DNA of 64,000 nucleotides. It comes from CAWCDJ01 sp963794265 (GTDB taxonomy: Bacteria; Acidobacteriota; Terriglobia; Bryobacterales; Bryobacteraceae). The notes under the pieces were generated by a model. That model was not told the DNA's origin, made no database searches, and saw only the letters and a program-made list of their open reading frames with translations. The stretch is from positions 1,302,001-1,366,000 of the forward strand of contig CAWCDJ010000003.1 in the NCBI GenBank assembly GCA_963794265.1, written 5' to 3'. The translations under genes were made by a program, and so were the position numbers. This document shows positions 7,681 to 16,902 of the stretch, piece after piece. The number at the start of each line of letters is the position of its first letter. The stretch's first letter is position 1.

Positions 7681-8565
7681 TCAGGCCGTGGCGGCGGCCG
7701 GCTCCGCTTCCGCCATCGCGGCGATCCTCTTCAACTCCCGAATGCTCCGGGCCACGGCCGCGTCCTCGTCCCCGCCATAGTCAGGGTGGAGGAAATCAAT
7801 TTCGACCGCCAGGAAGCCCCGGTATCCCGCACGCGCGAGCAACGTCGCCAGCTTGAGGTTGTCGACGATACCGTCACCCACCGGTGTGCTGGAAAAGAAA
7901 TACCACTCGTCGGCGCCGACTCCCTTTTGCGGCTTGAGGTCCTTGATGTGAGTAGCGTAAACGTAGGGGGCCAGCTTCTCCATCCCTTTTACCGGATCGT
8001 CCAGGAGCCGCACGAAATTGCCGGTATCGAAATTGATCCCGAGGTAAGGAGAATTGACCGCCGTCAGCAGGCGAAGCATTTCGTCCGCCGTGAAATCGAT
8101 GTGATTCTCCACCGCCATCCGGACTCCGTATGTCTCGGCTACCCTGACCGCATCGGAGAACATGCGCGTCAGCCTTTCCAACTGCGGCTCATGCGGCTGG
8201 CTGCGGAACATCAGGCTGCTACCCACCACTCGCATTACATCCGCGCCGATGGCTTTGGCGCGTTCGAGACTCGCCAGCATGTCGCCGTACGCCTGCTCAT
8301 TGGCGCCGCCTTCGAGTCCATCCGGGTGTCCCCAGGCGTACACCCGGTCGAGCCCATACTCGTCGAGAATGCTCTTGATGCCCGCCAGGTAGCTTCCTTC
8401 CCGGCTCGGGAAGAAGCACGATTCGAGCGAAACGCCATCGACTTCGAGTTCCCGCGCCCGGCCGAGAAAAGCTTCGAGAGACATCTCCTGCGACGGCCGC
8501 TGCTGCTGGGGGTAGACTTCCCCGAAGAACCGGTGATAGCAATAACTGTCGATTCCGATTTTCAT
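7681..8565 (-). CDS. xylose-isomerase-like TIM-barrel sugar-phosphate isomerase/epimerase
   Basis: 294 residues from M-K-I-G-I-D-S-Y; the ATG at 8565 has an AGGGAG Shine-Dalgarno and fits the family N-terminus. AP_endonuc_2-type barrel with predicted metal ligands in M-A-V-E-N-H-I-D-F, L-G-I-N-F-D-T-G-N, H-I-K-D and A-V-E-I-D-F. The family includes IolE, IolI, hydroxypyruvate isomerase and ketose epimerases. It lies 16 nt downstream of the fucose-isomerase-like gene. Context suggests an isomerisation or epimerisation step in the operon's pathway. Confidence 0.85.
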   Translation of the reverse strand: MKIGIDSYCYHRFFGEVYPQQQRPSQEMSLEAFLGRARELEVDGVSLESCFFPSREGSYLAGIKSILDEYGLDRVYAWGHPDGLEGGANEQAYGDMLASLERAKAIGADVMRVVGSSLMFRSQPHEPQLERLTRMFSDAVRVAETYGVRMAVENHIDFTADEMLRLLTAVNSPYLGINFDTGNFVRLLDDPVKGMEKLAPYVYATHIKDLKPQKGVGADEWYFFSSTPVGDGIVDNLKLATLLARAGYRGFLAVEIDFLHPDYGGDEDAAVARSIRELKRIAAMAEAEPAAATA

Positions 8566-8581
8566 GCCCGATCTCCCTTGC

Positions 8582-9916
8582 TCAAAGCGATTCCACGCCA
8601 AAATCGAATACGCGGCCCAACATCCGGATATCCGCTTCGTTGTGTCCCGTAGTCACCAAATAGTGGTGCGAAGCCAGCGACCGCACGAACTCCGGTCCGT
8701 TCTTCACGCGGACCACGGCGCCGTTCTTGCAATCGGAATCCGCGTACTGCGCGTAGCTCTCGATCGACCCCTCGGCCACGCTCATCAGGTCGAGCTTGGG
8801 GTGCAGTTTGGCCAGCGTCACGGGGCCCTCCGGCAGCCGCGCGTCGATCGCCGTGGCGTTGTCGTTGACGATGGCCAGGACCTTGGGCTTCAGGCTCCAT
8901 TCCGTCGAGAACGACTGCGGCACCACGCCGAAGTAGCCGCAATGCGCCAGGAGGATGCAGTTGTCCGGTTCTTTCGCATCCGGAAACGACGGGATCCTCT
9001 CGTGCTTGAGCGCCGCCTGCCCCATGATGAACGGATAGAGGTTGGTCATCATAACCGGCACACCGAGCGACCGGTGGAGGACCAGCTTGGTGAGCATGGA
9101 CATGGTGTCCCCTTCACATCCCCAGATCATCTTTTCTTCTTCATAGAGAAGGTTCCAGGCGAGGCAGGGAGTCGTGTCGGAGAAGTGCGACTCGTTGAGG
9201 CAGTTGATGCCCACGGCCTGGAATGCGGGATCCCGATCCAGCTCGCGCTTCACCGCCAGGTAGATTTTCAGCGCGCTCAGCAAGCTGGAGGCGCGCACGC
9301 CGTCCACCGGAATCCTGCGCGCTTCGGCCGCGGCGGCCGCTTCCGCGTCGCTGATCGCCTGGGCCGATTGGCCGAGTTCCCGAAAACTTTTTCGCACGAT
9401 CCCGATGCCGAATTTGGAGCAGATCCGCTGCGTGCACTCATCCTCCCACCAGTAAAAGCGCTTGAAGATGCTGGCCTGAAATCCCGCGCCCGGGTTGTCC
9501 TGAAACACCAAAAACTTGGCTTTTTGAAGCTGTCTTTTCACTCCCAGCGCGTGGCACATTTTCCTGGCCTGGTCCAGGGTGCTGGGAGCCAGCGTCGCGA
9601 TCCCTTCCGATCGCATGCAGGAAGCGACTTCCCAGTCCCACATCGAGACGGTTCCAAATTCGGACGTGATGATCAATAGCGGCACCGGGATTGCCTTCAA
9701 CAGCGGCATGTGCCGGTATGCCGCGCCCAGTATTTCGGGCAGCACTACGGCATCCACGGAATGAGGAATCGGGGAGCCCAACGCGACCGGCGCCAGGATC
9801 TCCGCCTCGTCGTCAAACAGCCGGTGGAGTGCCGCGAATTGGCGGTTGAACTCTTCATCGGGTTCCGCCGTGAAGTAAACCGGCAGGAGCGCCGGTTTCT
9901 CGATCGTGATCTTCAT
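8582..9916 (-). CDS. L-fucose/L-arabinose isomerase-like protein
   Basis: 444 residues from M-K-I-T-I-E-K-P, with an AGGAG Shine-Dalgarno 6 nt before the ATG at 9916; a longer in-frame extension overlaps the upstream gene and looks spurious. The protein resembles the fucose isomerase fold: an N-terminal domain with L-L-I-I-T-S-E-F-G, a middle domain with G-I-N-C-L-N-E and W-G-C-E-G-D-T (candidate Mn-binding acidic residues), and a C-terminal domain with G-H-N. Real fucose isomerases are longer (about 590 residues), so this is a divergent family member whose substrate cannot be named. Adjacent to a sugar kinase operon it fits an aldose-ketose isomerase. Confidence 0.65.
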   Translation of the reverse strand: MKITIEKPALLPVYFTAEPDEEFNRQFAALHRLFDDEAEILAPVALGSPIPHSVDAVVLPEILGAAYRHMPLLKAIPVPLLIITSEFGTVSMWDWEVASCMRSEGIATLAPSTLDQARKMCHALGVKRQLQKAKFLVFQDNPGAGFQASIFKRFYWWEDECTQRICSKFGIGIVRKSFRELGQSAQAISDAEAAAAAEARRIPVDGVRASSLLSALKIYLAVKRELDRDPAFQAVGINCLNESHFSDTTPCLAWNLLYEEEKMIWGCEGDTMSMLTKLVLHRSLGVPVMMTNLYPFIMGQAALKHERIPSFPDAKEPDNCILLAHCGYFGVVPQSFSTEWSLKPKVLAIVNDNATAIDARLPEGPVTLAKLHPKLDLMSVAEGSIESYAQYADSDCKNGAVVRVKNGPEFVRSLASHHYLVTTGHNEADIRMLGRVFDFGVESL

Positions 9917-9929
9917 AGGGACTCCTGGT

Positions 9930-10916
9930 TTATAGTCCTGATGTTTGCTTCGCCCGAAGCCCCGGCACTCGCGAAGGAGGCCGGATCGTCTCCGCCAACC
10001 CCGCCAGTCGGCCGAAGGTGGCTTCATCGAGCTGAATATCCAGCACCTGCATGATCACCTGTGTCCAGCCGTGCAGGAAGTACAGCCAACCGTCTTCGAC
10101 GGTCAGGTGGCGCGCCTCGCGCTGCGCCAGCGCCTGGTTCAAGAACTGAAGCTCGCCGCGGTAATTCAACTCCCAGGCGACGGCGTTCATGGGAAACCGG
10201 CCTGCATCGGTAATCGGCGATCCAGGAAGATCTTTCCCCATTCCCGTCCCATTGATTACCACCGAACCGGGTGGGAGAGCCCCCATCAGTTCATCGTTGC
10301 GCCGCGGATCCTGGTGGCAATAATATTCGAACTCGATCCCGAGTTTCAAATCTTCCACCATCCGGCGAAGCGCTTCGATCCGGCCCGGAGAGCGGTTGAC
10401 GATTACGACCCGGCTGGGCCGGCCGGCGGCATCCGTTTTGCGGCTGAAATGCAGCACCAGTCCAGTGGTGCTGCCTCCCGCTCCCAATGCGAGCACATGC
10501 CCGCCGGTCCGCCCGAAATAGCCGGGGCCGAGCACCGCGTCCAGGCTGATTCCCCCGGATATCGGATCCTTGGCATGCCCTTCCAGCCGACCCTCGCGCT
10601 TCGAGATCGAGGAGATCTCCCTGGTTAGCGCGGCGAGCGGGTCGATGTAGTCGAAGAGATCGCGCGCGGCCTGCAGCAGGTTGATTTTGTGCGCGGTGAC
10701 CAGCGCGCCGAGGGTTAGCGGGTCCTCCTTGATCAGCGTCACGGCCCGCCGGTAGTTGGCCGGGTCGTCATGCAGCTTGAGATCCATGCCTTCCAGAACG
10801 ATCTCCGGCCTTCCCAGTTCTCTCATCCACAGGGGAAAGACCTTCATGATGGAAGACTGCCGCGTACTGACGCCGATGAAATACATCCGCCGCGCCTTCC
10901 CGGTGGGTAGACTCAT
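9930..10916 (-). CDS. shikimate/quinate dehydrogenase-like protein
   Basis: 328 residues from M-S-L-P-T-G. The N-terminal half carries the shikimate-dehydrogenase substrate-binding pattern P-L-T-L-G-A-L-V-T-A-H-K, with the catalytic-type lysine. The C-terminal Rossmann domain has L-G-A-G-G-S-T-T and a V-V-I-N-G-T-G-M-G motif. Classic AroE has V-T-x-P-x-K; here V-T-A-H-K replaces it, so the substrate probably differs. No other aromatic-pathway gene is nearby; it sits among sugar genes, 13 nt upstream of the isomerase-like gene. A cyclic polyol is a plausible substrate (inference). GGGAG precedes the ATG at 10916. Confidence 0.7.
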   Translation of the reverse strand: MSLPTGKARRMYFIGVSTRQSSIMKVFPLWMRELGRPEIVLEGMDLKLHDDPANYRRAVTLIKEDPLTLGALVTAHKINLLQAARDLFDYIDPLAALTREISSISKREGRLEGHAKDPISGGISLDAVLGPGYFGRTGGHVLALGAGGSTTGLVLHFSRKTDAAGRPSRVVIVNRSPGRIEALRRMVEDLKLGIEFEYYCHQDPRRNDELMGALPPGSVVINGTGMGKDLPGSPITDAGRFPMNAVAWELNYRGELQFLNQALAQREARHLTVEDGWLYFLHGWTQVIMQVLDIQLDEATFGRLAGLAETIRPPSRVPGLRAKQTSGL

Positions 10917-10981
10917 GCGATCACTCCCGTCGCCGGCGCCACGAGCGCCCGGCAGATCTCGAGACTCAGTTTCACGTGGCT

Positions 10982-11560
10982 TCACCTCTTTGCCGGAGAG
11001 CGCTCCGGATTCTCGACAATCTCTGGTACCCCGCCCTGGTCGACGATTCGCTTGCGAAAACCGGTTGCATCGATGGCGGCATAATCGTGTCCCGCGTGCC
11101 CCGGATACACGAAGAACGTCACCAGGTCCTCTCTGCCGGCATTGACGGAGCGATGCGCCCACCGCGGCGTGACGTAAACCACGCGGCCGGGATAGAGTTC
11201 CTCGACGGAGGTTTCGCCCGCCTCGTTCTCCATCAGGAGAAAGCCCTTCCCGTGCATGCAATAGTAGATCTCGGCGGTCTCCCGTTCCGAGTGGTAGTGG
11301 CCCCTGGTCATAAAATACTCATCGCCGATACGCCCCGGATGGATGACCGACAGGCCGCTCAGAAGCTCGCCCGCAACCTCCGGGCGGTGGTTCTCGAAGA
11401 CTTCGTAGATCAACGGATCGCCGGAATTGAGCATCTCCTGGCAGGCTTGCTGGTCCGCAAACTGGTTCCGCACGGCGGAGAGGCGCCGTTGGATGTGGTT
11501 GTCGAACGACGAACCTCTCTCCGGCTGCGAAATGCTGTATCCATACGGTCGTGATTTCAA
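10982..11560 (-). CDS. cupin-type glucose-6-phosphate isomerase family protein
   Basis: 192 residues. The cupin metal motif G-H-Y-H-x6-E-I-Y-Y and the later P-R-W-A-H-R-S-V-N strand match the archaeal-type phosphoglucose isomerase family, which interconverts aldose and ketose phosphates using a bound metal. Its ATG overlaps the stop of the MDR dehydrogenase by 4 nt, so translation is coupled. In bacteria such cupin isomerases often occur in specialised sugar operons. Whether the substrate is glucose-6-phosphate or another hexose phosphate is not visible. Confidence 0.75.
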   Translation of the reverse strand: MKSRPYGYSISQPERGSSFDNHIQRRLSAVRNQFADQQACQEMLNSGDPLIYEVFENHRPEVAGELLSGLSVIHPGRIGDEYFMTRGHYHSERETAEIYYCMHGKGFLLMENEAGETSVEELYPGRVVYVTPRWAHRSVNAGREDLVTFFVYPGHAGHDYAAIDATGFRKRIVDQGGVPEIVENPERSPAKR

Positions 11561-12621
11561 GATTCCCCCTTGAGACCAGGCTGCAACACAACCTTGAGCA
11601 CGTCACCGGAGCGTGCGGCAGCAAAGGCCTCCACCGCACGATGCAGGCCGTAGCGGGCGCTGACCAGAGGGCCGAGGTCCACCTTCCCGGCGCCGATCAG
11701 TTCGATGGCACGCCGGCAGTCTTCGGTGCTGCATCCGGTGGTACCGGTGACGATCAGCTCCCTGTAGTGAATCAGATTGGCGTCCAGCAGTACCCCCGAT
11801 TCGCCGCTTGGGAGGCCGGCGAACAGATTGATCCGTCCGCGGATGGCCGCGAGGGACGGGGCTTGTTCGATTGCTTCGCGGACTCCCGCCGCCACCAGAA
11901 TCGCGTCGGCTCCGCGCCCGCCGGTCTCGCGGGCTACCGCGTCGGGTAGCGACTCCTCGCGGAAGTTCACCACGCGGTCCGCGCCGGCAGCCGCCGCCAT
12001 CCGAAGCCGCCCGGGCGATTGCTCACTCACCAGGATCTTCTTCGCGCCCGCGGCGCGCGCCGCGAGTACATGCATAACCCCGATCGGGCCGGCCCCCAGG
12101 ACCAGGACCACGTCCCCGGCACCGATCCCGAGTTCCTCCTGGCCGTGCAGCACGCACGCAAACGGTTCGGCCAAGGCCACCGCCGCCTCGTCCAGACCCT
12201 CACCGAACGGAATCGCGTTCCCCTGTTCGAGAAACGAGTAAGGCACCAGCATGAACTCCGCAAACGCGCCGTCCACCGTGATGCCTATGGCATCGAAATT
12301 CGCACACAGGTTGTTTCGTCCGCGGGCGCAGTGCCGGCAGCGGCCACATCCGGCATTCGGCGCCAGGAAAATGCGCTGCCCGATGGAATAGCCGGGTGCC
12401 ACGCCGCTGCCGAGTTCGGCGATGGTCCCGACCACCTCGTGGCCCGGCACCCGCACGGTGCCCGGACCGTACTTCCGGTGGGCGCCTCGCAGGATGCGCA
12501 GGTCTGTCGCGCAGATGCTCGCGTAATCCACGCGCAGCACCATTTCGCCCGGACCCGCGGAGGGGGTGGGCCGCTCTTCAACCCGCAGATCCTCCGGTCC
12601 GTGATAGACAGCCGCAATCAT
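11557..12621 (-). CDS. zinc-dependent medium-chain dehydrogenase (sorbitol/threonine dehydrogenase type)
   Basis: 354 residues from M-I-A-A-V-Y-H-G. Catalytic zinc ligands are seen in S-I-C-A-T-D and G-H-E-V-V-G, structural zinc cysteines in C-G-R-C-R-H-C-A-x5-C, and the NAD site in L-G-A-G-P-I-G-V. This is the polyol-dehydrogenase branch of the MDR family. The gene begins 5 nt after the Gfo/Idh/MocA gene and overlaps the cupin gene by 4 nt. It most likely oxidises a secondary alcohol of the sugar or polyol handled by this operon. Confidence 0.9.
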   Translation of the reverse strand: MIAAVYHGPEDLRVEERPTPSAGPGEMVLRVDYASICATDLRILRGAHRKYGPGTVRVPGHEVVGTIAELGSGVAPGYSIGQRIFLAPNAGCGRCRHCARGRNNLCANFDAIGITVDGAFAEFMLVPYSFLEQGNAIPFGEGLDEAAVALAEPFACVLHGQEELGIGAGDVVLVLGAGPIGVMHVLAARAAGAKKILVSEQSPGRLRMAAAAGADRVVNFREESLPDAVARETGGRGADAILVAAGVREAIEQAPSLAAIRGRINLFAGLPSGESGVLLDANLIHYRELIVTGTTGCSTEDCRRAIELIGAGKVDLGPLVSARYGLHRAVEAFAAARSGDVLKVVLQPGLKGES

Positions 12622-12626
12622 CCGGC

Positions 12627-13682
12627 TTACCCTTGCACCGCGGTCGCCCGGTCGAACACCTCGGAGAGCCGCACGCTGCGTTCTTCCAGGAACGACGTAG
12701 TTGCGGCGAGCACACCCGCCACCGCCCAGCGGCCGTCGTATCCGCTGACGCGCGGTTGCGATCCGCTGCGGATAGAGTGCACGAAGTGCTTCATCTCCCT
12801 CACGTACGCCGAGGCGAAACGCTCCGGCCAGGTCCGGTAAATCGGAGTCACCAACCCATGCTGGCGATCCGTGCAGACCACCACCGACTGCCCGCGAATG
12901 TCGCCGATCTGCAATAGTCCTTTCTCCCCGATAATCTCGACCCGCGCATCGTACCCGTAGTCGCACGGACAGACCCCGGTGATCGCCGCCAGCGCGCCGC
13001 TCTCGAAGCGCACATTGACCAGCGCCGTGTCGTAGAAGTGTGGTGTATCCACGCCGCGCTTCTCGCCCTTGAAGTTCGATACTTCCGCGTAAACCCGCTG
13101 CGGGTTGGAGGCGGCCAGCCAACGGATGGTGTCCCAATCGTGGCTGTTTACCTCGGCCAGCATGCCGTTGGAAGTGTGCAGGTCGCGGGCCCACGCCGGC
13201 GGTAGCCCGGGTCCATGCGTCAAGGATTTGAGCAGCATCGGCCGGCCGATCTCGCCCGCCTCGATACGGGCGAAGGCGGCCTCAAAATCCGGGTCGAACC
13301 GCCGCATGAAACCGAGCTGCAGGAGGATCGAGCTTCGTTCGGCCGCTGCGATCATCTCGTCACATTCTTCGACCGTCAACGCCATCGGCTTCTCGCAAAG
13401 GACGTGCTTGCCGAGTTTGGCCGCGGTCGTCACGAGGTCCCGGTGCGTGAAGGTCGGAGTGGTGATCACCACCGCATCGAAAGGTACGGTATCGGCCGCC
13501 TTCTCGAGTGAGTCAAATCGCGATTCGATCCCGAACCGGCCGCCCGTGTGCTCCAGCGCGGCGGCGCTCCGGTCCACCAGCGCCACAAGTTTTCCCTCGG
13601 GCACATGGTGTACCAGGGATTCGGCATGCACCTGGCCGGCGCGGCCGCCGCCGACCAGGCAAACTCTAATTGGATCAGTCAT
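12627..13682 (-). CDS. inositol 2-dehydrogenase-like Gfo/Idh/MocA oxidoreductase
   Basis: 351 residues. Rossmann motif V-C-L-V-G-G-G-R-A-G, the E-K-P motif (V-L-C-E-K-P-M-A-L-T) and an E-V-N-S-H-D-W-D segment carrying the catalytic Asp-x3-His-type pair of inositol dehydrogenases. It resembles IolG-type enzymes more than the other Gfo/Idh/MocA proteins here. It overlaps the kinase gene by 8 nt. With the shikimate-dehydrogenase homologue and the TIM-barrel protein it makes a cyclitol a reasonable guess for the substrate, but the kinase and isomerases also fit a rare sugar. Confidence 0.85.
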   Translation of the reverse strand: MTDPIRVCLVGGGRAGQVHAESLVHHVPEGKLVALVDRSAAALEHTGGRFGIESRFDSLEKAADTVPFDAVVITTPTFTHRDLVTTAAKLGKHVLCEKPMALTVEECDEMIAAAERSSILLQLGFMRRFDPDFEAAFARIEAGEIGRPMLLKSLTHGPGLPPAWARDLHTSNGMLAEVNSHDWDTIRWLAASNPQRVYAEVSNFKGEKRGVDTPHFYDTALVNVRFESGALAAITGVCPCDYGYDARVEIIGEKGLLQIGDIRGQSVVVCTDRQHGLVTPIYRTWPERFASAYVREMKHFVHSIRSGSQPRVSGYDGRWAVAGVLAATTSFLEERSVRLSEVFDRATAVQG

Positions 13683-15243
13683 AAGTCTCGAATCCGGCCC
13701 TGAGCCTTTCCTGCCAGCACAAATAGCGCTCCAGGGCGGTGCCGTAAGTGGCCCGCAGGTCCGGATTCGGCATCACGATCCTGCCCTCCAACGGGGCCAA
13801 GGCCGTGGCCGCTTCCGCCAGGTCCGAAATTATGCCCACAGCTTTTCCGGCGACCAGGGCGCTCCCCCACGTCGCACATTCCTTGCGCATCAATTGCTGG
13901 TAGGGCACCCCGAGGATGTCTGCCTTGACCTGGTTCCAGGCATCGCTCTTGGCTCCGCCACCGATTACCCGGGCTCCGATCAGGTTCAATTCCGGCGCGA
14001 GGCCCCGCAGGATGCGCAGGTACCAGGCATACTCATATCCGACGCTCTCGACGATCGCCCGGAAAAAGTGCTTGCGGGTGTGCCTCCACGAGAACCCGAT
14101 CCAGGCGCCCCGCATCTCCGGCGCCGCCGGACAGATCCGGCCGCCGAGGTGCGGCGAAAACAACAGACCTTCACAACCGGGGGGTGCTTCCATTGCGCCC
14201 GCGAACAGGTGGTCGTAGGAGCCGTCTGAACCGGGGGGCGACTCCCGGGAATTGCACGCCGGGTCGCCGGCAAATTCCTGTCCGTACCACTTAAGTGCCA
14301 GACCGCCTCCGCCTACATACGCCAGCGGGTTCCAGATTCCTGGAACCACGGAGCGCATCACCATTAGAGTCCGGTGATCGGTGTCGGCGACGAACCGGCC
14401 GGTGCAGCAGGCCAGCACCGAAGCGGTACCCGCCGTATCCAGCAGCATTCCCGGTGTCACCACGCCGGCGCCCAGCGCCCCGGCGGCCGTATCGCCGCAG
14501 CCCGCGGCCACTGGGGTGCCGGGCTTCAGCCCGAACTCGCGAGCCGCCTCCGGACGCAGTTCTCCGACCACCGTCCAGGGCTCGACGATGCGGGGGAGCC
14601 GGCAGCGGTCGATCCCCAAGGTGTCGCACAATTCGTCCGACCACGTGCCAGCGGCGGCATCGCTCACGGCCGTGAAATGCAGAAAGGTAGGGTCGATGAA
14701 CGCCTCGTCGGCCCGCAACCCCACGGCTCGACCCGCTACGTAGCAACCCGGCGTCACGAACCTGGCAATGCGAGCGTAATCCGCCGGCCGCTCGTGCGCC
14801 CACCACAGCATCTTTGGTCCATGATTGCAGGTGGGCGGGCACCCCGTGAGGGCCGTCACGCGGTTGGCCGAGTGGCGGTTCATTTCTTCGATATAGGGCT
14901 GGCAACGTGAATCGAGCCACGAATCGAACCGCGTCGCGGGCTGGAAATTTTCATCGATGGCGCCGATCCCGGCCATCTGGGAATCGAAAGCCAGCCCGGC
15001 TACCTGCGACGGATCCACCCGGCAGGAGTTCATGCATTGGCGGATAGCCGCTGCCGCGGACTGATAGAACTCGCCCATTTCCTGCTCTACGGAACCGGGC
15101 TGCGGGTAATAGAGGGGGACGTCCGCGCGCCCCTCCGAGACGAGCCGGCCGCTGCCATCGTACAGCGCGGCTTTTGTGCCGGTGGTCCCCAAGTCGACGC
15201 CTAGAAGGACGCGTTCTTCCGGGTCACCTTGTCTCCCTGTCAT
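13675..15243 (-). CDS. FGGY-family carbohydrate kinase (xylulokinase-like)
   Basis: 522 residues. The N-terminal phosphate motif G-V-D-L-G-T-T-G-T-K and the C-terminal G-G-G-A-K-S-D motif define the FGGY fold, which phosphorylates ketoses or polyols with ATP. The substrate strand (F-D-S-Q-M-A-G) is nearer to xylulokinase than to glycerol kinase. It is the first gene of the operon. The ATG at 15243 follows a TTGACA/TAGTGT promoter and has no Shine-Dalgarno in the short leader. First place in the operon suggests the kinase commits the imported sugar to the pathway. Confidence 0.9.
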   Translation of the reverse strand: MTGRQGDPEERVLLGVDLGTTGTKAALYDGSGRLVSEGRADVPLYYPQPGSVEQEMGEFYQSAAAAIRQCMNSCRVDPSQVAGLAFDSQMAGIGAIDENFQPATRFDSWLDSRCQPYIEEMNRHSANRVTALTGCPPTCNHGPKMLWWAHERPADYARIARFVTPGCYVAGRAVGLRADEAFIDPTFLHFTAVSDAAAGTWSDELCDTLGIDRCRLPRIVEPWTVVGELRPEAAREFGLKPGTPVAAGCGDTAAGALGAGVVTPGMLLDTAGTASVLACCTGRFVADTDHRTLMVMRSVVPGIWNPLAYVGGGGLALKWYGQEFAGDPACNSRESPPGSDGSYDHLFAGAMEAPPGCEGLLFSPHLGGRICPAAPEMRGAWIGFSWRHTRKHFFRAIVESVGYEYAWYLRILRGLAPELNLIGARVIGGGAKSDAWNQVKADILGVPYQQLMRKECATWGSALVAGKAVGIISDLAEAATALAPLEGRIVMPNPDLRATYGTALERYLCWQERLRAGFETYD

Positions 15244-15258
15244 GCTATTACGACACCA

Positions 15259-15287
15259 ACACTAGCACTCACACCCGACGCTGTCAA
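15259..15287 (-). promoter_or_regulatory. putative promoter of the eight-gene catabolic operon
   Basis: On the minus strand TTGACA (15282-15287) and TAGTGT (15259-15264) are 17 bp apart and 15 nt before the kinase ATG. The palindrome GAACGTTC at 15290-15297 abuts the -35 and could be a small operator half-site. No regulator gene lies beside the operon. Confidence 0.45.
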
Positions 15288-15465
15288 GAGAACGTTCAGT
15301 CAAGCTGCGGTCGCGGGATGAGAAGCGGAGCGCGTGCGAAAGGGCAAGGAACCCGACGGCCGGAGCCCTGGTTTGTGGAATGCCGTGCTTCGATTTGCGG
15401 GCAGCCGCTTCGCAATGGTCACATCGGAATCGCCGGCGACGGCCAGGACCATCCGGCCGCGCACG

Positions 15466-16899
15466 CTAATATACCGGTGCTCCCGGTTGGAGCGGGGCTT
15501 GGCGGATTTCCAGGCAGCCCCGGCCGGTGGGCAGGAGTTTCCCGGGGTTGAGCCGGCCGTCGGGGTCGAATAAGGTCTTCAGGCGGCTGATCATTTCGAG
15601 CGAATCCGGGGAAAAGAGGCGGGCCATCAGTTCGTTCTTCTCCATCCCCACCCCGTGCTCGCCGGTGATGGAGCCTCCGGAATCGACGCAATAGGTCAGG
15701 ATCTCTTCGCCGGCGGCGCGGGCCTTTTCGAGGTCCCCGGGCTTGCGCGGGTTGAACAGGATGATGGGGTGCATGTTGCCGTCGCCCGCGTGGAAGATGT
15801 TGCTGATGGTCAGTCCCGAACGCTTCGCCACCTCGCCGATAAACCGCAGGGTTGCGGCGATTTTGGTCCGCGGCACCACGCCATCCTGCACGTAGTAGGT
15901 GGGGCTGACCCGCCCGACGGCGCCAAAGGCGTTTTTGCGGCCCTTCCAGAGCAGGTCGCGCTCCTCGGCCGTGCGGGCCACACGGAACTCCCGGGCGCCG
16001 CACACGGTGCAGGCCTCGCGCACCAGTTCCACCTGCTGCTCCACGGCTTCGCGCAGTCCCTCGAGTTCGATCAGCAGCACCGCGCCGGCATCCATCGGGT
16101 AGCCGGCATGGGTGGCTTCCTCGACCATCCGCAGCATCACGCCGTCGAGCATCTCGATGGCCACCGGGGTGATGGCGCGGGCGGTAATCTCGGAGACGGT
16201 CCGGCCGGCCTGCTCGTTCGAATCGTAAATGGCCAGGGCGGTTTTCACCAGTTCGGGTTTGCGCATGACCCGGATGGTGATGCGGGTAACCAGCGCCATG
16301 GTCCCTTCGGACCCGGTGAGGAATCCGGTGAGATCGTAGCCGGGGAGGTCCGCCTCCTTGCCGCCGGTTTCGACTACGGCGCCGTCGGGCAGCACGACTT
16401 CCAGGCCGAGGACGTGGTTGGTGGTGACCCCGTAGGCCAGGGTGTGCGGACCGCCGGCGTTTTCGGCCACGTTGCCGCCGATAGTACAGGCACGCTGGCT
16501 GGAAGGGTCGGGCGCGTAGAAATAGCCTTGCCCCTGAACCGCCAGGGTGACATCCAGGTTAACCACGCCGGGTTCGACCACGGCACGCTCGTTCTCCAGG
16601 TCGATTTCGAGGATCCGGCGCATGCGGGCGAAGACGATGAGAATGCCGCCTTCGCGGGGAATGGCGCCTCCCGAGAGGCCGGTTCCGGCGCCGCGGCCTA
16701 CGAACGGCACCTGGAACTCGCGCGCGATCCGCACCAGTTCGGAGACATCGGCCGTGCTCCGGGGGAAAACCACCAGATCGGGCTGGTGCTTGTCTACGCC
16801 GCCATCGTACTCATAGAGCGCGAGGTCTTCCGGGAGGTCGAGCACTCCGCGGGGACCGAGCAGCGCGACGCAGCGTTCCTTGCAGCCGGAGGGTAGCAT
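15466..16899 (-). CDS. glcD: glycolate oxidase subunit GlcD (FAD-linked oxidase)
   Basis: 477 residues, normal for GlcD/D-lactate dehydrogenase-type flavoproteins that oxidise 2-hydroxy acids. The FAD-binding PCMH region shows V-G-R-G-A-G-T-G-L-S-G-G, G-G-N-V-A-E-N-A-G-G and a P-G-Y-D-L-T-G strand. The C-terminal FAD-oxidase domain has H-A-G-D-G-N-M-H-P and G-E-H-G-V-G. It starts 3 nt after galU, with an AAAGG Shine-Dalgarno, so they are co-transcribed. The partner subunits GlcE and GlcF are not in the window, so it may act alone or with distant partners. Confidence 0.9.
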   Translation of the reverse strand: MLPSGCKERCVALLGPRGVLDLPEDLALYEYDGGVDKHQPDLVVFPRSTADVSELVRIAREFQVPFVGRGAGTGLSGGAIPREGGILIVFARMRRILEIDLENERAVVEPGVVNLDVTLAVQGQGYFYAPDPSSQRACTIGGNVAENAGGPHTLAYGVTTNHVLGLEVVLPDGAVVETGGKEADLPGYDLTGFLTGSEGTMALVTRITIRVMRKPELVKTALAIYDSNEQAGRTVSEITARAITPVAIEMLDGVMLRMVEEATHAGYPMDAGAVLLIELEGLREAVEQQVELVREACTVCGAREFRVARTAEERDLLWKGRKNAFGAVGRVSPTYYVQDGVVPRTKIAATLRFIGEVAKRSGLTISNIFHAGDGNMHPIILFNPRKPGDLEKARAAGEEILTYCVDSGGSITGEHGVGMEKNELMARLFSPDSLEMISRLKTLFDPDGRLNPGKLLPTGRGCLEIRQAPLQPGAPVY

Positions 16900-16902
16900 C
16901 CT

